Shown: positions 40,553 through 48,516 of the stretch, piece by piece
How positions within the stretch are numbered: the first letter of the stretch is position 1
How the letters are laid out: the number at the start of each line of letters is the position of its first letter
Origin: Stigmatella aurantiaca
GTDB lineage: Bacteria > Myxococcota > Myxococcia > Myxococcales > Myxococcaceae
Direction: 5' to 3'
Assembly: GCF_900109545.1 (NCBI RefSeq)
Contig: NZ_FOAP01000008.1
Coordinates: 1 to 64,000, forward strand
DNA length: 64,000 nucleotides
Notes under the pieces: generated by a model
The model's input: the letters and a program-made list of their open reading frames with translations, nothing else
Told to the model about the DNA's origin: nothing
Database searches by the model: none
Made by a program: the position numbers and the translations under genes

Positions 40553-41305
40553 ATGGAGCGCTTGAACGAATCGCGGATCATCGGGGCTGTCCTCACGGAC
40601 GCGTTCGCGGTGCGCGCTTCCCCTTCAACGGTCTCGACCCTGCATGCCGCGCACGGCACCTCGCTCCTCGTGGGCCTGGACAGCGAGGTGACGGTACAGG
40701 AGCCCGGCCGAGCGCCGGTGCGGGGCCGGGCCGTCCTGGTGCCCCCCCACCAGCCGCACGCGGTGACAGGGCCAGGGACGACCCTGGGCTTCCTCTATGA
40801 TCCGGAGCGGAACCCCCGGCTCGCGGGCTTCGCGCGCCAGCGAGGGGGGGCCGTCGCGCTGGAGGGCCCGCTCGCGCTCCGGCTCGCCGGGGCCATGGCC
40901 GCGCACCGGGCGTCCCTTGCCACCCCCGAGGTGCTTGAAGGCCTCGCGCACGAGTACGCCGGCTGGATCGGCGGAGAAACTCCCTTCCGTGGCATCGACC
41001 GGCGCGTGGCCCGGGTCTCCAACGCCCTGCGGGCGCCCACCGCTGACCGGCGGCTCATCGCCGCGCAATCGGGACTCTCGCCCGCGCACTTGCAGGCCCT
41101 CTTCGTCCGCGACGTGGGGTTGCCCATCCGCACCTTTCAGCTCTGGCACCGGCTCCTCGCCGCGCTGTCGGCGTTCGCCCACCGGGATGCGACGGATGCC
41201 GCACATGCCGCCGGCTTCGCGGACCTCGCGCACTTCTCCAGAACCTGCCGCCGCATGCTGGGCTATTCGCCCACCGTGTTGCGCCAGGGACGGCTTGTCC
41301 TTTGA
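40553..41305 (+). CDS. AraC-family transcriptional regulator
   Basis: A 250-residue regulator. The N-terminal half is a cupin-like sensing domain (for example PPHQPHAVTGPGTTLGF), and the C-terminal hundred residues hold two helix-turn-helix units, RRLIAAQSGLSPAHLQALFVRD and DAAHAAGFADLAHFSRTCRR, ending GYSPTVLRQGR as usual for AraC. It is divergent from the P450 gene and may control it. Confidence 0.9.
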   Translation: MERLNESRIIGAVLTDAFAVRASPSTVSTLHAAHGTSLLVGLDSEVTVQEPGRAPVRGRAVLVPPHQPHAVTGPGTTLGFLYDPERNPRLAGFARQRGGAVALEGPLALRLAGAMAAHRASLATPEVLEGLAHEYAGWIGGETPFRGIDRRVARVSNALRAPTADRRLIAAQSGLSPAHLQALFVRDVGLPIRTFQLWHRLLAALSAFAHRDATDAAHAAGFADLAHFSRTCRRMLGYSPTVLRQGRLVL

Positions 41306-41320
41306 TTCCTTGAAGAAATG

Positions 41321-41377
41321 CTAATTCGGGATTAGGCCGTCGCCCGTGGGCGGACGGGTGTCCAGCCCACACCCCGT
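41321..41377 (+). promoter_or_regulatory. Leader with a CTAAT inverted repeat and two overlapping hairpins
   Basis: CTAAT-TCGGG-ATTAG (41321-41335) is a perfect inverted repeat. Two further hairpins follow: CCGTCGCCC with GGGCGGACGG (41337-41357) and ACGGGTGT with ACACCCCGT (41354-41377). The last two share ACGG and cannot both form fully. The block ends 31 bases before the start of the HExxH/crystallin gene. It may combine termination of the upstream AraC gene with control of the next one. Confidence 0.4.
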
Positions 41378-41408
41378 CTCGTCTCAAGAAAGCGCCGGAG
41401 TCTGATCC

Positions 41409-42563
41409 ATGAGAAGCCTCATCCCCGCTGCCGCCTTCGCCGTGCCCTTGCTCGCGTCCGCCACGGCCTGGGCGCAAGTTCCCCCCGCCACCTGGCAGGA
41501 GCACTGGTTCGAGCACAACCAGGTGGTGACCCGCGTCTTCCAGGACAATGACGTGGCCATCTACTTCGACAAGGATGTGGACCGGTCCATCACCTGGCCG
41601 AACGCGTATGTCGGCGCGGTGTGGCGCTACACGAAGAAGACCTACGGGCACTTCGGCGCCTCCCCCCACCTCTACGCCATCTTCCACACGGCCAAGTACA
41701 GCGGCGGGCACCCCTCCACGTACTTCGACACCAGCCATGACTCCCGGAACGTCATCGACGTGGGCTCCAACGCCACCAACGCGTGGATCTCCGGCGCGGG
41801 CAATGACCTGGACCTCGTCACCCACGAGGTGGCCCACATCGTGGAGGGCGCCTCGAAGGGCATCCAGCGCTCGCCCGCCTTCGGCATCTGGGGCGACAGC
41901 AAGTGGGCGGAGATCTTCAACTACGACGTGTACCTGGCGCTGGGGCGCACCGCCGATGCCAACCGGTGGTTCAACCTGATGCAGAACGCGACGGACAACT
42001 TCCCCCGCGCCAACACGCACTGGTTCCGCGACTGGTTCCACCCCATCTACAAGAACTACGGCGGCGCCACGGTGCTCAACCGCTACTTCGTGCTGCTGGC
42101 CCAGTACCTGCCGAAGAACGGCAGCGCCTACGCGCGTGACTTGAACTGGGGCGAGTTCGTCCACTTCTGGAGCGGCGCCGCGGGCGTCAACCTGAAGACC
42201 CTGGCCACCTCCGCCTTCGGCTGGCCCGTCGAGTGGGAGAACCAGTTCGTCCAGGCGCAGCGGAGCTTCCCCTTCACCTACGCGAACCCCGGCCCCTCGG
42301 TGGTGACCCTGTTCCAGGACATGAACTACGGCGGCTATGGCACGAGCTTGCCCGTGGGCCGCTACACCCTGTCGGCCTTGAGCGCCTGGGGCATCCGCAA
42401 TGACGACATCACGTCCCTGAAGGTCTCCAGCGGCTACAAGGTGGTGTTCTACGCGGACGACAACTTCACCGGCGCCACCCTCACGAAGACGGCGGACGAC
42501 GCCTCGCTGGTGGACGACGGCTGGAACGACCGGGCCACGTCCCTCGTGGTGAGCGCGAACTAA
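41409..42563 (+). CDS. Secreted HExxH protein with C-terminal beta/gamma-crystallin domain
   Basis: A 384-residue exported protein. A signal peptide (about 1-22) is followed by a region with a zinc-protease-like HEVAH at 139-143 and a possible third ligand Glu168 in KWAEIF, 25 residues on, as in gluzincins. The C-terminal part (299-382) is a beta/gamma-crystallin-type domain: VTLFQDMNYGGY and VVFYADDNFTG are the two Greek-key openings, with NDDITSLKV and NDRATSLVV as the calcium-site type strands. I know no named family with this combination. Enzyme activity is inferred from the motif only. Confidence 0.82.
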   Translation: MRSLIPAAAFAVPLLASATAWAQVPPATWQEHWFEHNQVVTRVFQDNDVAIYFDKDVDRSITWPNAYVGAVWRYTKKTYGHFGASPHLYAIFHTAKYSGGHPSTYFDTSHDSRNVIDVGSNATNAWISGAGNDLDLVTHEVAHIVEGASKGIQRSPAFGIWGDSKWAEIFNYDVYLALGRTADANRWFNLMQNATDNFPRANTHWFRDWFHPIYKNYGGATVLNRYFVLLAQYLPKNGSAYARDLNWGEFVHFWSGAAGVNLKTLATSAFGWPVEWENQFVQAQRSFPFTYANPGPSVVTLFQDMNYGGYGTSLPVGRYTLSALSAWGIRNDDITSLKVSSGYKVVFYADDNFTGATLTKTADDASLVDDGWNDRATSLVVSAN

Positions 42564-42575
42564 AGACGTCTCCTT

Positions 42576-42625
42576 GCCCCTCCCCGTGGGGAGGGGCGAG
42601 CCCTGCCCGCGGTGTTGTCGCGGGC
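42576..42625 (+). terminator. Tandem terminator hairpins after the crystallin gene
   Basis: The first stem pairs GCCCCTCCCC (42576-42585) with GGGGAGGGGC (42588-42597) around GT. The second pairs GCCCGCG (42605-42611) with CGCGGGC (42619-42625) around a 7-base loop. Both are perfect. They begin 13 bases after the stop codon and should end that transcript. Confidence 0.6.
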
Positions 42626-42673
42626 GCTGGCCTCCCCCCACATTCACGCAGTACTTCGCAGGAGGGGGGCACG

Positions 42674-43339
42674 ATGAGCTGCAAACGGGGAATGGGTTGG
42701 AAGGTGTGGGTGGTGGGGGGGATGGCTGCGCTGTCGCTGGGGACCACCGCGTTCGCGAACGACGGGGCCAAGAAGGAAGCGCAACGCATGGGCAAGGCGG
42801 AGGCCAAGAGCGACGCCTACCTGGACCAACTGGCCCTCTTCAATGCCAAGCAGGTGGCCATGGCCGAGCTGGCGCTGCAACGCGCGCAAAGTCCGGAGGT
42901 GCGCGAGTTCGCCCAACATCTGGTGCAAGACCACCGGCAAAACTCCGATGACTGGATGGCCTGGGCGGGCAGTCAGGACATCGAGATGATGATGGCCGAT
43001 CTGTCCATTCCGATGATGGGCACGGGTGGCTCGGGCACGGCCGGCATGGAGGACAAGGCCTACGGCGAGGAGATGAAGAAGGCCGGCAAGCACATGGACA
43101 AGCGGGCCATGGAAGCCCAGAAGGAGCTCGACAAGCTCGGCGCGAAGGAGGGCATGGACTTCGACAAGGAGTTCCTCTCGCGCGTCATCGATGACCACGA
43201 GAAGGGCCAGAAGATGCTGGGCAAGGGGGAGAAGAAGTTCGCGTCGGATCCCGCCTTCGCCAGCCTCATCGCCAAGACGGACTCGATCATGATGGGGCAC
43301 ATCACCGAGGGCAAGCGCCTCAAGGACACCATGAAGTGA
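42674..43339 (+). CDS. DUF4142 (ferritin-like) exported protein
   Basis: A 221-residue protein with a signal peptide (cleavage near AFA at about residue 25). The mature part is helical and shows the DUF4142 pattern: DAYLDQLALFNAKQVAMAELALQRAQSPEVREFAQHLVQDH and a second half with FLSRVIDDHEKG. The family is ferritin-like in fold and often found in the periplasm of stress-tolerant bacteria. A Met/Gly-rich insert (about 97-125) separates the helices. A perfect GGAGGGGGG ribosome binding site precedes the ATG. Confidence 0.86.
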   Translation: MSCKRGMGWKVWVVGGMAALSLGTTAFANDGAKKEAQRMGKAEAKSDAYLDQLALFNAKQVAMAELALQRAQSPEVREFAQHLVQDHRQNSDDWMAWAGSQDIEMMMADLSIPMMGTGGSGTAGMEDKAYGEEMKKAGKHMDKRAMEAQKELDKLGAKEGMDFDKEFLSRVIDDHEKGQKMLGKGEKKFASDPAFASLIAKTDSIMMGHITEGKRLKDTMK

Positions 43340-43360
43340 GTGCCTGACAGGGCTGGGCCG

Positions 43361-43389
43361 CGGTGCATCCGGTGTCTCCGGGTGCGCCG
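43361..43389. terminator. Terminator-like hairpin between convergent genes
   Basis: CGGTGCATCCGG (43361-43372) pairs with CCGGGTGCGCCG (43378-43389) over 12 positions with two G-T pairs and a TGTCT loop. It lies between the DUF4142 stop and the end of the C45-type gene. Confidence 0.5.
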
Positions 43390-43420
43390 CAGCCACTTTG
43401 GGGGGGGCTGCCGGGAAGGC

Positions 43421-44491
43421 TCACACGTGAAACGCGGTGAAGGGCTCGCGGCACGCCGGCCCTTTGGCCACCCACATCATGCGGCGGGCGGGGGCTATCA
43501 CCACCGTGGCCCGGGTCTCCCGGGGCAGGGCACCCGGCACTGGCGGTGTGCCGTGAATGCAGAGGCAGCCCTCGGGCGTGCCGTGGTCCGCCAGGAGCTT
43601 CATTACCGACTCGGGGGTGTGCCGGCCATGTCCGGCAGCCAGCAGCGCCACCAGCCGCTCTTCCCGCTGGAAGGTGCAGGGCACGTACTGGTGGGTGATG
43701 TCCTCGCCCCGGAAGCGTTCGGACTTGTAGTGGTTGGCGTGGACGAGGACGCCCCGCTCGGGCCGCATCAGCACGTGGCCTTCGGAGGTGCTCTCGATGC
43801 CGGCCACACGGCCGTTGCCGTCCGCGAGGTGGTAGTAGCCGATACCACGCGCGGCCTGGATGAGCACCTCAAGCGCCGCCGGGAGGCTGGATTGGCGCAG
43901 GGCCTTCGGCAGGTACACGGCCAGCGGTAACAGCGAGGGACACACGCGGGGCGCGGTGAGGGTCAGGTTGGCGCAGTTGCCGATGCCATCGCTGTTGAGG
44001 TGGTAGTACGGCGAGCCGTCCAGACACAGCGAGAGTTGAGCGCGTCCATCCGGGTGGCGGATGCGGAGCAGCTCCACCCGTGCCCCGGGGTTCCAGTCGA
44101 TCGTCTGGCCCAGGATCGCCTGGCCATCCGGGGTGGCCTCGCCCGTGAGGGCCATCGAGGTGCACATGCTGCCGATCTGGGCGTAATGGGTCGCGACCTC
44201 CAGCATGCACTGGAGCGTGAACGCCTCCGCATACGGCAGCCCGGACCCCTCGGCCTGGCCCCGGATGAGCTCGAGGGCCTCCGGTGCGAACGCCCGGACG
44301 TTGGCCTCCAGCTTCATCGCGGTGCTCACCGCGTCTGCCCGGGAGGCCCGCAGCGGACCCATGGACAGGGCCAGAAAGAACGCCTCGGCCGAGGCGCGCA
44401 GGCTTTCCCGGGAGGCTTCGCCCCACTGCTGCCCCACCTGGTGGGGCGTCCCATGGCAATCGATGACCTGGAGAGGAGGGGATGTCGTCAT
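43421..44491 (-). CDS. C45-family Ntn hydrolase (acyl-CoA:6-APA acyltransferase-like)
   Basis: A 356-residue protein of the C45/PVA-like Ntn group. The likely nucleophile is Cys110 in GSMCTSMAL, which would become the new N-terminus after self-cleavage, followed by QTIDWNPG and later YYHLNSDGIGNCANLTL, typical of the family. These enzymes hydrolyse or transfer acyl groups on amides. The natural substrate cannot be read from the sequence. It lies 64 bases downstream of an AraC-type gene on the same strand; a perfect 7-6-7 inverted repeat separates them. Confidence 0.83.
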   Translation of the reverse strand: MTTSPPLQVIDCHGTPHQVGQQWGEASRESLRASAEAFFLALSMGPLRASRADAVSTAMKLEANVRAFAPEALELIRGQAEGSGLPYAEAFTLQCMLEVATHYAQIGSMCTSMALTGEATPDGQAILGQTIDWNPGARVELLRIRHPDGRAQLSLCLDGSPYYHLNSDGIGNCANLTLTAPRVCPSLLPLAVYLPKALRQSSLPAALEVLIQAARGIGYYHLADGNGRVAGIESTSEGHVLMRPERGVLVHANHYKSERFRGEDITHQYVPCTFQREERLVALLAAGHGRHTPESVMKLLADHGTPEGCLCIHGTPPVPGALPRETRATVVIAPARRMMWVAKGPACREPFTAFHV

Positions 44492-44504
44492 GGCGTGAAG
44501 CTAC

Positions 44505-44524
44505 CGGGCGGCGGACCCCGCCCG
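44505..44524. promoter_or_regulatory. 20-bp inverted repeat ahead of the C45-type gene
   Basis: CGGGCGG-N6-CCGCCCG is perfect over 7-base arms. It starts 13 bases upstream of the C45-type start codon and 31 bases past the AraC stop. It may be a terminator of the upstream gene, a leader hairpin or an operator. Confidence 0.4.
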
Positions 44525-44555
44525 CTTGAACGGATGCGACACGCGTGAAGGGGCC

Positions 44556-45311
44556 TCAGGCGGGGGGGCGGAAGGCGCTGGGCGGGCGGCCTGTCAGCTC
44601 GCGGAACTCCCGCGTCATGTGCGCGTGGTCCGCATAGCCGCTCTGGTAGGCGAGCTCGGAGAGAGAGGGGGGAGGGGCGGCGCGCAAGGCGGACAGGGCC
44701 CCCTGCAGCCGGGCGATGCGGGAGTAGGTGCCGGGGCAGAAGCCCACGCGCTCCTTGAAGGCACGCTGGAGCGTGCGGGGGCTGAGGTGCAGGGCCTTCG
44801 CCAGCACGCCCGGACGGGGCGGCCCGGGATGGGTGCGCAGGTAGTGCAGCACCCGGTCGAACGTGTCCCCGCGCGGGGCACAGAGGCGCCGCAGCAGCGG
44901 CTCGAGGACCTCGCACATGGGCGCCAGCGTGCCCGCGGCCAGCAGCCGCGCCCCCAGCGCGTCCAGGGACACTCCGCCGAGGGTCCGCAGCTCCACGGCC
45001 TCGTTGACCAGCTCGGCGGCGGTGGCGTCCACGAGCCGTGGCAGGGCCCCCGGGTGGAAGTGCACGGCGAGATAGCCGTGCCCAGCCTGGGTGGGGACGC
45101 GGCGGGGGCGTGTCAGGGGCCCGTGGAGGACCGCCCGGCAGTGCCCGTCCGACAGCTCCAGGAGCAGGTCGGCGTTGGCGTCGGGGATGACTTCGTGCTC
45201 CCGCGTGAGGGAGCCCGAGGGAGGAACCCACAGCAGGAATTCCACCCGCTCGGCCAGCGGGGCGCAGACAGCCACCTCTTGTAGCCGCGCGGGCGCGGTC
45301 GTGGCGGGCAT
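44556..45311 (-). CDS. AraC-family regulator with DUF6597-type sensor domain
   Basis: A 251-residue regulator. The N-terminal domain (about 1-130) resembles the DUF6597 sensor that precedes many AraC-type HTH domains (VEFLLWVPPSG, HGPLTRP, AVHFHPGALPRL). The C-terminal part has ARRLQ-like LHLSPRTLQRAFKERVGFCPGTYSRIARLQ and LAYQSGYADHAHMTREFRELTGRPPSAFR. The ATG at 45311 lies inside the second arm of a long hairpin. Targets may include the neighbouring RND efflux or C45 genes; not shown. Confidence 0.88.
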   Translation of the reverse strand: MPATTAPARLQEVAVCAPLAERVEFLLWVPPSGSLTREHEVIPDANADLLLELSDGHCRAVLHGPLTRPRRVPTQAGHGYLAVHFHPGALPRLVDATAAELVNEAVELRTLGGVSLDALGARLLAAGTLAPMCEVLEPLLRRLCAPRGDTFDRVLHYLRTHPGPPRPGVLAKALHLSPRTLQRAFKERVGFCPGTYSRIARLQGALSALRAAPPPSLSELAYQSGYADHAHMTREFRELTGRPPSAFRPPA

Positions 45312-45338
45312 GGCCCCAGCATAACCGGCTGGGGCCAT
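45310..45338 (-). terminator. Terminator of the RND operon overlapping the AraC start codon
   Basis: ATGGCCCCAGC (45310-45320 on the + strand) and GCTGGGGCCAT (45328-45338) form a perfect 11-base stem with a 7-base loop. It starts 14 bases past the permease stop, in the direction of its transcription. The second arm ends in the AT of the AraC ATG, so the start codon of that gene would be hidden in read-through RNA. Confidence 0.6.
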
Positions 45339-45351
45339 GGACGCAGGGGGC

Positions 45352-48300
45352 TCAGGCCTCCTGCGGGGTGGGCGCCGGGCCCGCGGGGTGCTCCTTCTTG
45401 CGGCGCTTCAGGACCCGCTCGCGCCCCGCTTCCACCAGCACGTACAGCACGGGGATGAAGATGAGGTTGATGAAGGTGGACAGGAACATGCCGCCGAACA
45501 CCGCCGTGCCCAGGGACTTGCGGGCCGCAGCCCCCGCGCCCGAGGCCAGCACCAGCGGCAGCACGCCCAGCAGGAACGCGATGGAGGTCATCAAGATGGG
45601 GCGCAGCCGCGTCTCCGCCGCTTGCACCGCCGCGTCCACGATGGACTTGCCCTCGCCGCGCAGCTGCTCGGCGAACTCCACGATGAGGATGGCGTTCTTG
45701 CTCGCGAGGCCCACCAGCATCACCAGGCCCACCTGGCAGAACACGTCGTTGGGCAGCCCGCGCAGGTTCTGGAGCCCCAGCGCCCCCAGGATGGCCACCG
45801 GCACCGAGAGGATGACCACCAGCGGCAGCGCGTAGCTCTCGAACTGCGCCGCCAGCACCAGGAACACGAAGACGATGCCCAGGGCGAAGATGAGCAGCAC
45901 CTGGCCGCCGGCTTGCTTCTGCTCCAGCGAGATGCCCGTCCACTCGTAGGTGTAGCCGGGCGGCAGCGTCTTCTGGGACACCTCCTCCATCGCGTTCAGG
46001 GCCTCGCCCGTGCTGACCCCCGGCGCCTGCTGGCCGTTGATTTCAGCGGACCGGAACAGGTTGTAGTGGCGGATGGTCTGCGCGCTGGTGATGGGGTTGA
46101 TGGTCACCAGGCTGTCCAGCGGCACCATGCTCCCATCGCCGGCGCGCACGTAGAAGGAGCCGATGTCCTTCGGCTCGTCCCGGAAGGGCGTCGCCGCCTG
46201 CACATAGACGCGGTACACCCGGTTGGCGAAGGAGAAGTCGTTCACGTATTGGCTGCCCAGGTACACCTGGAGCGTGGAGAACAGGCTGTCCAGCGAGATG
46301 CCCAGGGACTTGGCCTTCTCGCGGTCCACCTTCACGTCCAGGAGCGGGGTGTCCGCCGTGAACGTGGAGAACACGCCGCGCAGCGCCTCCGACTGGTTGG
46401 CGGCCCCCGACAACTGCTTGGTGACCTGGGCCAGCTCCTCCAGGGAGCGCTCGCCCTGCTGGTCCTCCAGAATGAACTGGAAGCCGCCCACGCTGCCCAC
46501 GCCGCGGATGGCCGGGGGCTGGAAGGGCAGCACGCGCGCGCCGCTGATGGCGCTCAGCGGGCCGCGCAGCCGCTCCACCAGGCCCGCCACGCTGCTCTCC
46601 TGCTTCTCGCGCTCGGACCAGGGCTTGAGGCTGACGTAGAGCGTTCCATAGTTGGGCCCGTTGCCCTGGAACGAGAAGCCGCCGATGGTGAACAGGGTGT
46701 TCACCTCGGGCTGCTTGCGCAGCACCTCCTCGGTCTTCAGGAGAATGTCCCGCGTGTACTCCAGTGAGGTGCCCTCCGGCCCCTGCACGGAGACGATGAA
46801 GTAGCCCTGGTCCTCGTCGGGGATGAAGCCGGTGGGCGTGGCCTTGTAGACGAGCACCGTGAGCCCCACGAGCAGGACGAACACCCCCGCCACCACCCAG
46901 CGCATCCGGCCGAGCAGCTTGCGCAGCAACCAGTCGTAGCCCCGGCGCGTGGCGTTCAGCCCCTGGTCCACCCAGCGGAACACCCGCCACTTGGAGCCAT
47001 GCTGCGGGCGCAGCAGCCGGGCGCACATGGCCGGGGACAGGGTGAGCGCGCACAGCGCCGACAGGGCGATGGAGAAGGCGAGCGTGAGCGCGAACTGCCG
47101 GTAGATGGCGCCCGTGGTGCCCGGGAAGAAGGCCACCGGCACGAACACCGCCGAGAGCACCAGCGCGATGGCCACCACGGCGCTGGCCACCTGCCGCATG
47201 CCCTTGGAGGTGGCCTCGCGCGCGTTCAGCTTCTCCTGCTCCATGACGCGCTCGACGTTTTCGATGACGACGATGGCGTCATCCACCACGAGGCCCGTGG
47301 CCAGCGTCAGGCCGAACAGCGTGAGCGTGTTGAGCGAGAAGCCGAACAGGGACACGAACGCGAAGGTGCCCACCAGGGACACCGGCAGCGTCAGCGCGAC
47401 GATGAGCACGCTGCGCCAGCCATGCAGGAAGATGAACACCACGAGCACCACCAGCGCGATGGCCTCGGCCAGCGTGGTCAGCACCTCCTCGATGGAGGCC
47501 TCCACCGCGAGCGTCGTGTCCGTGGACACCTGGTACTTCATCCCCGGCGGGAAGCGGTCCTTGAGCCGCTCCAGCTCCTTCACCACGCCCTCGCGCACAT
47601 CCAGGGCGTTGGCCTCGGGGAGCTGGAAGATGCCCAGGCCCACCGCGTCCTGCCCGTTGAAGCGCAGGAGCTGCCCGTAGTTCTCCGCCCCCAGCTCCGC
47701 GCTGCCCACGTCCTTGAACCGCACGAGCTCGCCGCTGGCGCCGCGCTGGATGATGAGGTTGCCGAACTCCGCCGGCTCGTTCAGCCGCCCCTGGACCCGG
47801 ACGCTGAGCTGGTAGGACTGGTCCGCGGGGGAGGGGGGCTGGCCCACCTGGCCCGCGGCCACCTGGAAGTTCTGCTCGCGCAGCGCCGCCACCACGTCCT
47901 GCGCCGTGAGGCCGCGGGCCGCCAGCTTCGACGGGTCCAGCCACAGCCGCATGGCGAAGCGCCGCTCGCCGAAGATGCGGACATCGCCCACGCCGGGCAC
48001 CCGCCGCAGCGAGTCGCGGATGTAGACGTCCGCGTAGTTGCTCAGGAACTCGCGGTCGTAGCGCTGGTCGGGATCGAACAGGCCGAAGGTCATCAGGAGC
48101 TGCGTCTGGGCCTTGTTGATGGTGAGGCCCACGGCGTTCACCTCGGCCGGCAGGCGCGCGGAGGCCGTGGACACGCGGTTCTGCACGTCCACCGCCGCCA
48201 GGTCCACATCGCGGCTGGGCTCGAAGGTGAGCGTGATCTGACTGGTGCCGTCATTGGTGCTGCTGGAGGAGATGTAGCGCATGCCCTCCAGGCCGTTGAG

Positions 48301-48507
48301 CTCGCGCTCCAGCACCGTCGTCACCGCGCTCTCCACCACCTCGGCGGAGGCGCCCAGGTAGGTGGCCTGCACGGTCACCTGCGGCAGGGCCAGGTTCGGG
48401 TACTGGGCCACCGGCAGAGAGGGAATGGAGATGGCGCCGACCAGGACGATGAGGATGGACAGAACGGTGGCGAAGACGGGCCTGCGGATGAAGAAGTCCG
48501 TGAACAT
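45352..48507 (-). CDS. RND efflux transporter permease (HAE1/AcrB-type)
   Basis: The inner membrane pump, 1051 residues, the usual size. It starts MFTDFFIRRPVFATVLSI, contains the two large periplasmic loops (about 40-330 and 560-860) and twelve helices. The helix IV segment ATGLVVDDAIVVIENVERVM carries the paired Asp of the proton relay, as in AcrB. PVAFFPGTTGAIYRQFALT and LVGLASKNAILIVEFAEQLR are family signatures. It would export hydrophobic compounds with the adaptor encoded 9 bases upstream; no outer membrane channel gene is in the operon. Confidence 0.96.
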   Translation of the reverse strand: MFTDFFIRRPVFATVLSILIVLVGAISIPSLPVAQYPNLALPQVTVQATYLGASAEVVESAVTTVLERELNGLEGMRYISSSSTNDGTSQITLTFEPSRDVDLAAVDVQNRVSTASARLPAEVNAVGLTINKAQTQLLMTFGLFDPDQRYDREFLSNYADVYIRDSLRRVPGVGDVRIFGERRFAMRLWLDPSKLAARGLTAQDVVAALREQNFQVAAGQVGQPPSPADQSYQLSVRVQGRLNEPAEFGNLIIQRGASGELVRFKDVGSAELGAENYGQLLRFNGQDAVGLGIFQLPEANALDVREGVVKELERLKDRFPPGMKYQVSTDTTLAVEASIEEVLTTLAEAIALVVLVVFIFLHGWRSVLIVALTLPVSLVGTFAFVSLFGFSLNTLTLFGLTLATGLVVDDAIVVIENVERVMEQEKLNAREATSKGMRQVASAVVAIALVLSAVFVPVAFFPGTTGAIYRQFALTLAFSIALSALCALTLSPAMCARLLRPQHGSKWRVFRWVDQGLNATRRGYDWLLRKLLGRMRWVVAGVFVLLVGLTVLVYKATPTGFIPDEDQGYFIVSVQGPEGTSLEYTRDILLKTEEVLRKQPEVNTLFTIGGFSFQGNGPNYGTLYVSLKPWSEREKQESSVAGLVERLRGPLSAISGARVLPFQPPAIRGVGSVGGFQFILEDQQGERSLEELAQVTKQLSGAANQSEALRGVFSTFTADTPLLDVKVDREKAKSLGISLDSLFSTLQVYLGSQYVNDFSFANRVYRVYVQAATPFRDEPKDIGSFYVRAGDGSMVPLDSLVTINPITSAQTIRHYNLFRSAEINGQQAPGVSTGEALNAMEEVSQKTLPPGYTYEWTGISLEQKQAGGQVLLIFALGIVFVFLVLAAQFESYALPLVVILSVPVAILGALGLQNLRGLPNDVFCQVGLVMLVGLASKNAILIVEFAEQLRGEGKSIVDAAVQAAETRLRPILMTSIAFLLGVLPLVLASGAGAAARKSLGTAVFGGMFLSTFINLIFIPVLYVLVEAGRERVLKRRKKEHPAGPAPTPQEA

Positions 48508-48516
48508 GCAGAGCCC

